Of a stretch of DNA of 64,000 bases, positions 1-12,799 are shown in pieces; positions within the stretch are counted from its first letter, which is position 1, and every line of letters begins with the position of its first letter. The translations under genes were made by a program, and so were the position numbers. This stretch comes from Balanoglossus misakiensis (lineage: Eukaryota; Hemichordata). The stretch lies in assembly GCA_040954595.2 (NCBI GenBank), contig CM082588.2, positions 2,604,001-2,668,000 of the forward strand, read 5' to 3'. The notes below the pieces were generated by a model that was given only the letters and a program-made list of their open reading frames with translations, was not told the origin of the DNA and did no database searches.

Positions 1-36
1 TTCAAATATATTCGTAATCGTAAAGCAACAACTTAC

Positions 37-2561
37 AGAATGGTGACATTTCGAGTAATATTCTCAGGAACTCTCGTTAAGTTTCTCTGAAAGCAATCGA
101 CGTGCGTGGCGACGATGTTGAACCGAGAGTTGTTAGGCATAACGCCATCTTCTGTGTAGTTATCTGTTACTCTGAAAACGACGGTGTGCTTGCAATCACA
201 AACGGCCGGGTAGCTACCTTTCTCTGGGATAGAAAACAAATGAATCAGTGTCCACGTTTTAGCTCAAGATTCCAAATTAAGTGTCTAAGTTTGAAAACAC
301 ATTCTTCTGGGGCATGGGTGTTCAAGCTTTTGAATATAAGTGATCTAAACATTGTCTCCTACCACAGGGGATTGATGCTTCGCTCCCGAACAGCGAGTCC
401 GATTCCGCATCAACGATTTCATCTAACTTGTATCCTATTTTTATGTCCCAGTTCTCCTGGTCATGCCTATCGACTGCAAATAAAAATAAAATGGACGGAA
501 AGCTGGAATAAAGGCAATATCGTCGGTTTGACTGTCAAGTGAGACAATGGAAAATGCTAGGTGGTGACAGATTTTGTGATTCACTTCAGGGTATTGTGAC
601 TGTATCTTTCACTTACCGCATTCTTCGTCCCATTCATCGGAGCCATTGTCACAATCAGTTATTCCGTCACACAGGTAATCCCGAAAAATGCACATGGTTG
701 AATTAAGGCATTGAAAACTAAAGTCACCCAAACAGAGGGGATTGAAATCTCCACTATCTTCATCGGCAGGATCTTGATCTGTATGTTTAATTAAAACACG
801 CGCGAATGTATTATCCTCAGACAGACAGGCAGTCAGACAGACAGGCAGGCAGGCAGACAGACAGGCAGGCAGGCAGGCAGGCCAATGACTGATCACATAG
901 ACTGCGGCAGTCAATCTGACGGGGGATCAAAACTTTTCGATTTGATGAGAAATATTGCAACAATGAATGTGGAAAGACACCGCCTGCGTTCCATTATCGA
1001 CGTTTTTGTGTTGAATCTTCCTTGTTTTCACTTTAATACGTGATATCATGTGATATGGCCAAGGAACAATTGCTCTCGTGAGTCGTGTTTGATGGCGATA
1101 TGTCAATATCAAACGTTAAATGGCAGACTGTATCAAGGAGGTAATTACATGGTCGTATGATGTGACAAACCAGACAGGCTTGTCGTTTTGAAATGAATAT
1201 CCCGTAGTTACATTATTTGTTCCATAAGTGTGTCATTTATTGTTCGATATAACTTTTCATTAACTCTATATCATTCAGCTAAACAGCTTTTATTCAGTGG
1301 AAATGATGTGTCATATTCCGCTTTGTGGGGAGTTGTGCTGCTAATCGGTTTTTACCTCTGGGATTTAATTCAAATTTTTAGTCTTTTGAAAACAGATCGA
1401 TTCCGGCCGAGAATCCGAATTATCAAATATCATAGTCGCCGTACAATTTACAAAGTGGTTTGGTGAAATAGAGATCAGAACACACACGAATGATACTATA
1501 ATTTGTGACGCGTTAGGTTAGAACTTTGATGTAAAAACTACTTCAGAGAGTTTTGTTATTTTATCTGCAGAGAGCAATTTTATCCAGTCAACGGATCCTT
1601 GATAATGACGCCAATCATGGCTGATTATTTCCCTCGTCGAGCGCGTGACCGTCCATGCTGTAGATCGGTCAGATACACTTGGCATTACTCACGTGGCACA
1701 TTGCCTTATAATTGAGAAAACGTGCCGGGCATGACAATGCCGCAAGCAAGATTCAAATAACAAATTGTATACATCTTGATCAAATATTGTTCGTGGTAAC
1801 CACATACCTGTAATAATTAACGAAGTATGGTAGCTTGGGAAATCAGAATACTTTGCGTCAGTGTTTTTACCAAGTTCAGCTAGTATTGGACGCGTAAAAC
1901 CATACGCCATCAGAAGAAGAAACAACCTGCGCTCCGTATTACGGATTACACGTCTGACGAAAAATCGAATTTCATTTCGCGATTGTACGGGGCAGGTGTT
2001 TGATTTACGTTATTGGGAACACGTACGCCTCACCGCGGTGTTCCCTTAACCATAGTTGTAAGAGATTTTGGCCGCGGGAGTGCATTTATTTCCTCAATGT
2101 AAGGCACTGATACAATTAGACAGAAAGATGGGGAGATGGAAAGATGAATTGATATACGGGCAAGGTTTCTCATCTCCACGATCTTTGTGTTCGATACACG
2201 TGACAACCGGTAGCTTGTGGAAAGACGTTCATAATTGAATCAGGCACTAGCAAAACAGCAAGCCATATAGAATATAGAATCAAAAGTCCTAAAAGCAAGC
2301 ACCATTGCACAGTAGAAAGATCAGAATTATTTTACAACCTATAGCTAACTTCAGTCGATGTATACGTGTGTGCCTGTGGCCGCAACCCTTGTAAAATTAT
2401 GCCAATATGATGACAGAGCAAGAACTATACAAATAATACACAAAGTTGGTATCGAATAGGAAAAAAATGTTCATTAAATTCGACTCACCCGTTTGCTTGG
2501 CTGCCACAGTGTGAGGCACAACGAAGGAAAGGCACAGCAAAATGCGGACAAGGTACTCCAT
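37..2561 (-). CDS. LDLa-LRR receptor, relaxin-receptor/type C LGR-like (5' part, runs off left edge)
   Basis: Three minus-strand exons join in frame: 2561-2489 (ATG and signal peptide MEYLVRILLCLSFVV..., 24 codons, phase 1), 778-617 (54 codons, phase 1-1) and 223-37 (phase 1 in, phase 2 out, donor GTAAGT). Exon 2 is an LDL-receptor class A domain with six cysteines and the calcium motif CDGITDCDNGSDE. Exon 3 looks like a leucine-rich-repeat N-cap: CDC, then VDC, then NLTRVPENITRNVTIL, with several N-glycosylation sites. An LDLa followed by LRRs, with a phase 2 exit into the LRRs, is the layout of relaxin receptors (RXFP1/2) and invertebrate GRL101-type LGRs, which are cell-surface GPCRs. The remaining LRRs and any seven-helix domain lie outside the window, so GPCR identity is inferred. 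Another LDLa-LRR surface protein is possible. Confidence 0.6.
818..882. repeat. GACA/GGCA microsatellite
   Basis: Tandem run of CAGACAGG and CAGGCAGG units inside the first intron of the LDLa-LRR gene. The LDLa reading frame runs on into it as a Cys/Ala/Leu-rich artefact upstream of the splice acceptor. Confidence 0.85.
1048..1435. mobile_element. MITE-like element, copy 1
   Basis: About 390 bp aligns by eye, in the same orientation and along its whole length, with 4479-4915. Shared blocks include GGCGATATGTCAATATCAAA and AGACAGGCTTGTC. The ends are short imperfect inverted repeats: left ATGTGATAT, right ATATCATAG. It contains no coding capacity and sits in the first intron of the LDLa-LRR gene. 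No clear target-site duplication is seen. It is probably a non-autonomous DNA transposon, but an ordinary diverged duplication is not excluded. Confidence 0.5.
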
Positions 2562-2664
2562 CGCCTGCTTTCTTCGCACTAAAATGCAGCCGTCAAGACG
2601 AGCAACTTTAAAAAAACAACTTAATAGGGCCATGCTACAAGTCGCCGCATGCGTAGGAGGGGGA

Positions 2665-2672
2665 TCACGTGA
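2665..2672. promoter_or_regulatory. Palindromic E-box TCACGTGA upstream of the LDLa-LRR gene
   Basis: TCACGTGA lies about 105 bp upstream of the proposed ATG of the minus-strand receptor gene. It matches the bHLH-zip (USF/TFE/MITF-type) site. The position suits a proximal promoter, but the transcription start is not visible and a single 8-mer can occur by chance. Confidence 0.25.
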
Positions 2673-2689
2673 CCTCACTTCGTGATGAT

Positions 2690-4470
2690 GGCGCTAATAA
2701 GGCAGCTTACTTTTGGATTAACTGCAGCATGCTTGACACAACCATGATGGTTTCGCCCGGTGTTAAAGTCAAATGTAACCTATAGTTACCAGAGAAAGAA
2801 GTTAACGAGTTTTCCCAAGCGGGTCGTCCATTGGTCACGAAGTACTGCCTTATTTCCGCAATCATTATGCTCTGCCTACGTCAAAGTTGTGAAGACCTCA
2901 AACAAAAATAGGTATAATTGACGTATAATGAATTCTCCCACAATAATTAAGTTCTCCCAATGATTATGAAACCAGATGAGCAAGGTACATCCCTGGCCAA
3001 AGCCTGAAATTAAAAGTATACATTTACGTTAAAATAACAGTCATTATAAAGCAGTACACTTTTCTGTGGGACCCATCTTCCTGTGCTGTGAACGTACACG
3101 CAAAGCTTCGCCTAGATAAAAATGTCCAAAGTTCTTAGTTCCTCTAAATTGTCAAAGGCACGCCGTGTGTGGCAACCATATTAAAACACGACTCAGACGT
3201 ACGAGTTGGAGATTATTCGCGCTAAGTCGATTCACTTTCGTCTCCCAACAACGATTACCCAGTGCGAAGCATCAAAGGTCATTCACGTCAGTGTCGCTCT
3301 GTTCTGTAGGGGTTGTTGTCGATGACAAGTCAATTTGGCTAGACGCAGATGCAGTCTTCTCCTTTCAGGCCTGTCCGATTGTTGTCTGTATAATAGGATT
3401 GAGGCGGAGCGGCCTGGGAATACCGGGAATCTCAAACACGCGAACGGAAGCAGGGTTAACAAGTGGATTGCCAACGGTTCGATCTGTGATGAGTTTTGTC
3501 TTGAAAAGGGCAAGGGCCTTTTTAGTATCACCGCCTGTAATGTTATCATACTCGTCTCTTGTTTAAGCTCCAGTAGTAAGTGCATGACGTTTTACTTCGT
3601 TAGCTTTTGAGTATCTCGAAATGAGTTTCGCAGAGGCTTGTTAAGTAAATTAGCGAGCACCTGGACCCTCTACATAATACATAACGAGCAACTGTGACCA
3701 AGCTCTTCGATGTCAATGACTTTTGACGTCATCCACGTGGGGTGTCCCATGTTTTGACGCGAAAAGGTGTTCCTCACATGAGACACACATAAAAAAATTA
3801 GTGTATTTTGTATCCTGTTTTTTTATTGTCAGCATCTTGGTTGTGGAACAAGATTTATGCGAGGTGTGATTCTCTTATGCCATCATGGTAACTCCCCGGC
3901 TGCAGTAGTCTCACACGATAGTTCCATGACAAATGTCACGTTACACGGATCCCCATTATGAGCACACTGACTACCTTCTATTGATCTATCAGTATAGATG
4001 CCCCCTGCAGTAAATATCAAATATCCTTTGTCACATCCATCGCGAAAAATGATTCCATTGTTATCTCTGAATTATAAAAATAACGCAAAAGGTTGAAAGT
4101 TGCGTCAGTCACAGCAGAACAGTCATTTGTGAATAATAACTTAGCCAGGCGCATTGGTTTCACTTTTGTACAACGTTTGTAAAACGTGAAAGCTTACTTT
4201 TCACAGGCCTGGAGCATATGACATGCTATTGAAGTTAACTGAACAGAATGAAATGTGAACTGTACAGAAACATATAAATATCATTTTGATTTGGAATCCC
4301 TGTATCGACCCCAGAGCATAATCAAAAAGCCAAGAGGCTCACAATCACATTTGGTATCCATTATAAATTAATGCGACAACATTGTCATGGTAATCGTTTT
4401 TTTTTTATCTCAACTGATCATGATTCAATGATAAATACAGTATGTCATATTTCATAGGCCAATTAATATG
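2690..4470. other. Intergenic, no gene seen
   Basis: Lies between the start of the LDLa-LRR gene and MITE-like copy 2. The longest open frames (3165-3610) overlap one another on both strands and show no domain. The only motif noted is a TGACGTCA (CRE) at 3724-3731 followed 2 bp later by CACGTG at 3734-3739. Confidence 0.4.
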
Positions 4471-4478
4471 CTATTACC

Positions 4479-4915
4479 CTGTGATATGGTCAAGGAATAA
4501 TTGGGCTCTTGTGTCGTGTTTAAATGGCGATATGTCAATATCAAACGTTGAATGACAGACTGCATCAAGAAGGTAATTACGCATGATCGTTTGATGTAAC
4601 AAAACAGACAGGCTTGTCCGTGTTGAGAAGAATACCCTGTAGTTACAATATAAATTTAAAAAGAACATTTTTTTTGTTTGATATAACTTTTCATTAACTT
4701 CATGCAACCTAACGGCTTTTATGCAATGGAAATGAGGTGTCAGATTTCGTTTTATGTGATAACCTCAAAGGATATATCGATATGATTGTGCTGCTGGTCG
4801 TTTTTCTTTCACCCCTGGGTTTTAATTAGCATTTCCCGTCATTTGAGCACTGATCGATTCTCAGTTATGGCACACACGACGACAGGAACGTAGGACGAAC
4901 TATCAAATATCACAG
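4479..4915. mobile_element. MITE-like element, copy 2
   Basis: About 437 bp, the second copy of the element at 1048-1435. Its ends are a perfect 9-bp inverted repeat, CTGTGATAT at the left and ATATCACAG at the right. It is non-coding and lies about 130 bp downstream of the stop codon of the EGF-repeat gene. It is some 50 bp longer than copy 1 because of small indels. Confidence 0.55.
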
Positions 4916-5049
4916 CTAGTCTTCGCTAGGACAACTGTGCCATAGCTTTAAGCTTACACGTATAAAGACACTACATTGTACTTCATCTAGCCTGAATACT
5001 ACGAAAATTCTTTCATTGGCGTCATTTCTATCGTCCCTTATCAGTTAAA

Positions 5050-8000
5050 CTACTGAAGAGTCAATGGAATGCAGGTCTTTCCGTCTTCACTCAGTGCGTG
5101 GTCAGCATCACAGCTGCAGAAATAGCTTCCTTCCACGTTGATGCAGATCTGTTCGCAATCATGAGTTCCTTGTTCACATTCGTCAATTTCTGTAAAAAGA
5201 ATATGGGTTTGAATTATACACTGGATTTGTTGGTTGAGTGATAGTGCGAAAGTTCAGCGCAAAAATCTCACCGATCCAATGTATTAGCTTAGCTGTCTTT
5301 TTGCCTTCACTAGGTCATAAGTTTGCGCAGCAGGCGATGGTGGTGGAGCTGGGAGAGAGTCAGTGGTCTCACCTTTACATGAATGTCTATCCGGTTGCAG
5401 ATCATATCCGGTCTGACAACTACACTCATAACTACCTTGAAGGTTATTACAATCGTGGTCACATTCACCGTTGCCGTAGAAGCATTCATCTTTGTCTATA
5501 AACCAAATTGGAAATGAACGTTAATGAGGAAAACAAGTGTTTTGAAAAAAACTTGATTATCATATATGACGTCAATGAGGAGCTAAAACAAGTGTACCCA
5601 ATGCGACTCATCTGGCAATTTGATGAAGATTTCAAGTCCCTAAAATACAAGTACTCCAAACTCACTATTAGAGGTGTTAAGTGGAATTACATGACGAGTA
5701 ATTCAGCAAAACAATACTGCAAGAACACTAGAGATTCTGATAATCTGAAGACAGGAAATCTCACCATAGCAGTCATAGCCATCCTGCATATACCCTTCAT
5801 CACAAGCGCAATCAAATGTCCCCGGGAGGTTGACGCAAGCCTGTTGGCACTGGTTAAGTTCCCCTTCACACTCGTCAACATCTGCAAGTGAAATGTATAG
5901 CTTTCATGTACATGGAGTCCATCTCTAGGCTGACTGGTTTCAGATTTGGCCAATATCCAATCGGGGCCGGTAAAACCCTGTATTTGATGTGGTGGGATTA
6001 TGCAATCATGTAATAAGATGTAAGCTGTCTTTGATGTCTGTTGTCAGTAAATAATTTAAAGGTTATAGCAGAACATTTAGTTCAAGCAACTGTCGGTCTC
6101 AAACTCTCCCTTTGAGGTTTCATTACCTATGCACGTTTTTCCATCGTCGCTGATTTCGAATCCATAATTGCACCTGCATATGAAACTCCCTTCGGTGTTT
6201 TCGCACACGTGATCACATCCTCCGTTCCCGGTAGCACACTCATCGATTTCTGAAAGTAAACAGGCGGTAGGGAGAAATAGAAAACATCACTGATATATTT
6301 ACAATATCTCAAATATCCCACTTGTTTGTCAGTGTCCACGTCTATCTGCATGCCTGCGTGTTTGTATCATCGATATCGCAAGTGCGGTTGGTCTCCATTT
6401 GCGCATGCGGAACAAATCGTTCGACGAGTATTCAGTTGAGGTAAATTTACTCTTGCACGATACCTTTACACGTCCGTCCGTCTTCCCGAAGCTCGAAACC
6501 ACTATTGCATGAGCATTTGTGGCTTCCTATGGTGTTGACGCAGTCGTGATCACAACCACCATTGTCAGACAGGCATTCATTTGTATCTTAAGAGGAGAAA
6601 AAAGAAGTTTAAATTACATTTTATGAAATGATCAACTTAGCAATCGAAAGACGATCGCGCGAGTCTTTATTAATCAAGTTTGTCAAAATGTCCTTAAATT
6701 GAGTCTTACCATTACACGTTGATCCGTCCTCGTTCAGGTCGTAGCCAACTTCACAAAAACACAAATAGCCGCCATAACTGTTACTGCACAGATGTTGGCA
6801 TTTCGGGTCTCCCTCCTCCTCGCACTCGTCGACGTCTAAAAAGAAGAATGCGGCAATGTCATTTATTTCCGATGAAGGTCCAGCAAAGGCACTCAGAAAT
6901 GTCTGTTATGCACGACTTGTCTCACCTGCACATGTCCCGTCGTCTGCAAGTCGGAATCCATCTGTGCACAGACATGTAAAACTTCCCTCCGTATTCTGAC
7001 ATTCTTGGTCACAGCCGCCATTGTCAGTGGTGCACTCATTAACATCTGAAGAAGACAAAGTCCCCATAAGTATTCTGCTCAAGTGCTTCAACAATATGAA
7101 AAGAGGAAAATGTCCTAACTGTGATGAGAAAAACTGGGAAAACAGAAAATATTTATTTGTGTAGATATTATCCAGACGTGATGATCTACCAATAATAATT
7201 ATTGTACTGTGTTCAGCACTGAAAGAGTCCAAATGACTATACTTTACCTATACAGGAATTCGGCGTCTGTCCTTTGATGTAACCTTGACGACAATCACAC
7301 TCATATGAACCAATGTTGTTGATACAGTCTTGTTGACAGTTATGGGTGCCTTCGATACACTCATTAACATCTACAGACAAACGTTCAATTTTTAGAAGTA
7401 TTACTTTAATTTGTCTTGAAAAATGAATAAATAATCATGAATCCTTCATCACGTGCTCGGCTACATTCTCCACGCGGGGATTAGCATGAATACTTTTAAC
7501 CTAGCTAAGGGGTCTGATCGATACTCTATCCGGGGAGACTCCATGTACGTACCGACACAGGTTAGTCCATTTCCCTCTAACCTGAAACCGTCACTACAGG
7601 AACACTGAAAGCTTCCAATGGTATTTTCACAGTGTTGGTTACATCCTCCATTCGCAGTCGCACATTCGTCGACATCTTAAAGCAAACAGGACAGAAACAA
7701 CACATGTTGAATATGAGAAGACACTCAGTATGACAGCATGCACCACGCGTATTTACTGCATATTATAGGATGGGCTACTCACCAACACAATTGCGACCAT
7801 TCTCATCCAATTTGTACCCAGCATTGCAGGCACACTGAAAACTGCCTATTGAATTGATGCAAGTGTGTTCACAATCCCCATTGTTTGAATCACATTCATT
7901 GATATCTGCATTGTAAAAAAGGAAAGAAAGAAAGTTTACAAGCAACTTTAGTTGCCCCGGAGGATGACGTCACACTAAAGAAAATAAGACCAGATACTAG

Positions 8001-11000
8001 AGGCTATAACATAACCGGAAATCATCAATATCTAAAAGAATAAATTCAATACCTTCACAGTCCTGGTCGTTTTGTGCCAGCTGGTACCCGGCATTACAAG
8101 AACATTCATAGCTACCGATGTTATTCGTGCAGACATGCGCACATCCACCGTTATTGTCGGCACACTCGTTGACATCTGAAAGTAATGATTGGATGCGTTA
8201 TTATAGTTCCGTAATGTTCTTATTATGCTTCTCTTTCCTTTTCAGTGGAGAATAAAGTTCGTTTAAGGGTCACTTGAAGAACCAGCAAAGAGGAACATTT
8301 TGTTACAACCGACACCATGGTCAGGGAACTACAGCAAGGAATTCGAACATTTCCAGTAAGTGTACTTTATCTGTTGTTGTTGTTTTAGATGTCGTTTTGT
8401 ACACCCCCCCCCCCTTTAAACAATTCATAAACTGTTATCTCTTAATGATGTGCTTACCGATACAGGCTCGTCCGTCTTGAGCTAATCTGTACCCTTCATA
8501 ACATGAACACTGGGAACTTCCAACTGTATTTGTACACACGTGAGCACAGCCGCCTTTGTTTTGTTCACATTCATTGATATCTGTAGGTATTCATAGAAAT
8601 ACACGTTAATAGACCATGCGGTAATTAGGATTGGGGGTCGCGGAGCGCCCTCGCATGGCTGAGTCCGTCATTCCATATCCAAAAATGCGTCAAGTGTATC
8701 GTGATTGCGATAGAGGGCGTCTGTACTTACCAACACAAGACAGTCCATTTGGGTGTAATCTGTACCCGTTATTGCATGAACACTGGAAGCTACCGTCTGA
8801 ATTTGTACATTGGTGGTCGCAGCCTATGTTGTCAACGTTGCATTCGTTGATGTCTACAAGAAAGAGACCAAAAACGTTAGGAAATACGGTTATTTTTAAA
8901 TGCAGTGAAGCTCACCGGTTGTCGACTTTAACAACATAGGGATTACATATAGTTATAGCGTACCTTCACAACTGTGCTTGTCATCTGCTAGTTGATAACC
9001 AACATTGCACGAACATTCAAAGCTACCGTGAGAGTTTGTGCAGACGTGTCCACATCCACCATTATCGCTCGCACACTCGTTTATATCTGAAAAGCGAACA
9101 GCACTTTATGTGAATTCGTACATGGGTATGTTGCAATCAAGATCACTAGTATCTGGAGTGGATATCATTTAAATAACGATACATTATAAATGCTTCAGTA
9201 GATTGTGTACAGACTCCGCGAGACCCCGGGAGATCTCGCGTGGTTAGGCAGTTAATTGATAACATGTAAGATGTACGCATGCTAGGCCAAACAATTTAAA
9301 ATTGACTTACCGACACACGTTCTGCCGTTTCCACTCAAACTGAAACCGGAATTGCACGAACAGAGATAACCTCCGACTGTATTCGTGCACCGTTGATTAC
9401 ACCCACCGTTATTATTGGAACATTCATTAACATCTAAAAAAATTAAAGGCATATATTTTTAAATTTGAAAATTATAGTTATTTATGCTACTGTAACCTAT
9501 ATTCCATTGATGCAAAGGGATACAAAGGGATGCCAATGGACAAAGGCATTGTCTTGTATTTCTGAAGCAATAGACTGGAATTCATGCGTGTCTTCATCGG
9601 GTCCAATTAATGATTAATAATAACTATGCACTGTACCTACCAACGCAACTGCGTCCGTCTTGGTCCAATCTAAAACCTCCGTTACAAGAACACTGAAAGC
9701 TACCAATGGTGTTCGTGCATCGATGATCGCACCCGCCATTATTTGAATCGCATTCATTGACATCTGCATTATAGAAGGAAAATCAGCAACGGTTGAGTTT
9801 TGAGACACATTTAGAGAATGTGCATAATAATTCAGCTTTATATACAAAGGTAAAAATACCTACCAATACAAGTTCGACCATTTCCACCTAACCTGAAGCC
9901 GTTGTTGCAAGAACACTGAAAGCGGCCTTCCAAATTTGTACACCGGTGATCACAACCGCCATTGTTTGCTGCACATTCGTTGATATCTTTAAAAAAGAAA
10001 TTTAGATATGATTTGTAACATCCCGAATAAAACTAAAGGGAAGGGATATACCCCCAGGGATTCACCGATACTCACAGACGCCAGACGATACTCACCAATA
10101 CAAGTTCGTCCATCGCCGTCCAATCTATAGCCACCGTTGCATGAACACTGAAAACTACCAATCACATTCGTGCAGCGATGATTGCAACCGCCATTGTTGG
10201 ATGCGCATTCGTCGATGTCTGTTTATAATTATGATAATGTGTCAAAAAATAAGACGAGATAGCAAATGAGTTCTAAGTCAGAAGCCAGCATCTTTAATAC
10301 TTGGAGAGAAAAATATATATTCGTCTCATGGTAGTGAAACACAGCGACATATGACAAGCATTTCGATCGATACATGCCTCCAATTGTACAAACCGACATG
10401 CACCATGTCTGATCAGTTACAAACTTCTACATAGGCAACTGCCTGTGACATTCCAGGCAATGGCATTTCAATTTACATACCAATACAGGTGCGTCCATTA
10501 ATGGCCAAACTGTAACCAGCATTGCATGAGCACTGTGCGCTGCCGTATGAATTAGTGCAATGCTGTTCGCAACCTCCATTATTGTCTGCACACTCGTTAA
10601 TATCTGTAATGCAAAATAGAAAGATACTTGATGAAATGGTTTTACTGTAAGTTGTAGGCGTTCAATTTAGTTTCAACTTGCGATCAAGCTGCTTTCTTGA
10701 TGAGGTACCCACCCTTAAGTAGCGACTGTCTTGGGTAAAATTCTCTCAGTCAAATGCCAATAATTTCGTATCAACCAATTGAACATAGAAATGCCCTTAC
10801 CAACACAAGTACGCCCGTTTCCACTAAGTGTAAAACCACTGTCACATGTACAGCGGTAGCTGCCGGCAGTGTTGGTACAGCCTTGATTGCAACCTCCATT
10901 ATTCGACGCGCATTCATCGATATCTTCAAAGATGAGAGAACAATTATTGGTCATAAGATAAATATCTTATGGTGTGATATGGCTTTAAAGTCCAATCGCC

Positions 11001-12764
11001 CCCACTCGCCAAACCACCAACTTCAGCCAATTTGGCTAACCACCACCCCTCCCACCCAACAAAAGCCCAACCACCCACCCAAACCCAACCAACCAACCAA
11101 CCCACCAAATTCCCCCATTCCCCCCAAATCTGAATGTCTGTCTATTTGCCGTGTACTCACCAACACAAGCTCGTCCATCCCCACCCAGTCTGAAACCATT
11201 ATTGCAGGAACATCGGAAACTGCCGATAGAATTTGAGCAGCGGTGATTACAGCCTCCATTATTTGAAGCACATTCGTTGATATCTGCGATCAGAGCAAGA
11301 ACGAACTTAACCAATTTGACGAACCAAAATACCAACGAACCAATTTAACACTTGTTGCGAATTTCAACATGATAATCGAAATACATTTACAGCTGATCCC
11401 CGTGGCTTAACAAAGACGTGTATGCAAATCACATACCGACACAAGTTCGTCCATTTCCATCCAGCCTGTATCCACTATTGCAAGAACATTGGAAACTGCC
11501 GGGAGTGTTGGTGCAACGGTGATTGCATCCTCCGTTGTTAGAAGCACATTCATTAATATCTATGTGGGGAAAATGAAATTTATGAAACTCGGTATAACAA
11601 CATCAGGGCTCAGGTCAAGCCATGACTTATGCCACATTACAGAAACGTGTAAATGAGTACCCAATATTATAAAAATGTCCCAACAACTGAGTCTACCTAC
11701 CGACGCAAGTTCGCCCATTCCCGCTCATTTTAAAACCACTTCTGCATGAACACTGGAAACTGCCCAAGGTGTTTCTGCAGTTATGGTTACAACCGCCATT
11801 ATTTGTAGCGCATTCGTTGACATCTTTAATAAAAAAAAACAACGAATGCAATTGAGTTAAATCTAAAATTGGTTGTGGATCTTTACAGTACATGTAGGTG
11901 TATGTGACATCTTATGACCTCGTCCTATTTAGGACAGAAACCAGACACTGGAGTGCAAAACGATTCCATGTGGACATGGATAACGTGAACCCTAACAAGG
12001 GTGGGTCCTTCTTGAGAGATTCATTTCCCATATGCGAGTGTTAAGGAGAGTGTCACTTAGATTTGTGAGGAGGGTCAGGGAGTCGCGGTCATGTATCCAG
12101 ATTTTCGAAAAAGCACCAGCCATTCCCGTGTGAAGGCGCGACCTTCAAGCTAGTCGAGACCCATGGATTACATGCATGTGCAGTCAGTTGAAATTGCGTA
12201 ATATACTTAGTGGTACACGTATGATTACATCTATCATGACCAGACGCATGCAGACAGTCATTCCTAGAAGCTGATACCGAGTACCAAGATATGACCTTTG
12301 GTAAAGCATTTTACTGATATAATATGTACAATTGTACTGTTTTAATCACACACAATCCTATATCTATTAAAGGCAAACGAGAAAGGCCACACACAAAAAA
12401 AATTATACGTACCATTCTCGCAACATGTACCAGTCCACCCGGCGTTACACGAACAAGACGTGGCCAACGGACCGCCTCGACCGTGACAGCCTGGGTTGTT
12501 ACACGGTTGGGTTTCAGTCAACGCTACGTTGCACGATCCACCGCAAGTGGCTTGCCGTGTGACGGTGCGGCTGCGAGACTGAACCCCGCTTGTGCCACAG
12601 GGCGCCGAACACGCCATCCACGCCGACCAATTGCTCACCGCACAGTTGGTCACGGGGCACCGCCTCCGTCTCCGCCGTCGTCGCCAGCCCTGCACGGTGC
12701 CGAAGTCGACGACGAGGATGACGAGCATCAGAAGGGCCAACAGAGTAGCCGCTGTTGTCTTCAT
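5050..12764 (-). CDS. Secreted TSP1 and 23-EGF-repeat protein, 24 exons, complete
   Basis: Exons in transcription order: 12764-12413, 11823-11701, 11559-11437, 11283-11161, 10923-10801, 10603-10481, 10218-10096, 9986-9864, 9763-9641, 9433-9311, 9086-8964, 8853-8731, 8580-8458, 8175-8053, 7905-7783, 7675-7553, 7370-7248, 7045-6926, 6835-6710, 6586-6464, 6249-6127, 5881-5765, 5495-5373, 5189-5050 (TAG). All introns are phase 1 with AG/GT borders; the sum is 3192 nt, 1063 aa. Residues 1-26 are a signal peptide; 28-35 are eight arginines; a TSP1 domain ([18 protein letters not shown]) covers about 40-90; a partial EGF ([12 protein letters not shown]) ends exon 1. Each further exon is one six-cysteine EGF with the calcium signature D-[IV]-[ND]-E-C and, in most, the hydroxylation motif C-x-[DN]-x4-[FY]-x-C. 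There is no membrane segment, so a secreted matrix or adhesion protein is inferred. The start MKTTAATLL is preferred over an upstream in-frame ATG because it gives a clean signal peptide. Confidence 0.85.
8404..8414. repeat. C11 homopolymer
   Basis: Run of 11 cytosines in an intron of the EGF-repeat gene. Confidence 0.8.
11030..11130. repeat. CCCAACC/CCACCC-rich low-complexity tract
   Basis: C/A-rich low-complexity DNA within the intron before the fifth exon of the EGF-repeat gene. It gives a spurious proline-rich plus-strand frame and a Trp/Gly-rich minus-strand frame. Confidence 0.7.
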
Positions 12765-12799
12765 TTTGTCACACAGATCTAAACGGAAGCTGAAAAACA
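12765..12799 (-). other. Possible 5'UTR splice acceptor of the EGF-repeat gene
   Basis: Just upstream of the ATG on the minus strand is GTGTTTTTCAG, a good pyrimidine tract plus AG, followed by about 25 nt of leader and CAAAATGA. This suggests a separate non-coding first exon farther right, which I could not locate. Confidence 0.35.

Noticed and set aside
1689-1925. Possible extra exon of the LDLa-LRR gene (donor GTATGTG near 1800)
   Set aside because: No acceptor in a fitting place; the flanking exons already join in phase without it.
6395-6412. NRF1-like GCGCATGCG motif
   Set aside because: Lies in an intron of the EGF-repeat gene with no sign of a promoter.
10754-11236. Proline-rich plus-strand frame
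   Set aside because: Antisense to EGF exons and spans a CCCAACC-rich intronic tract.
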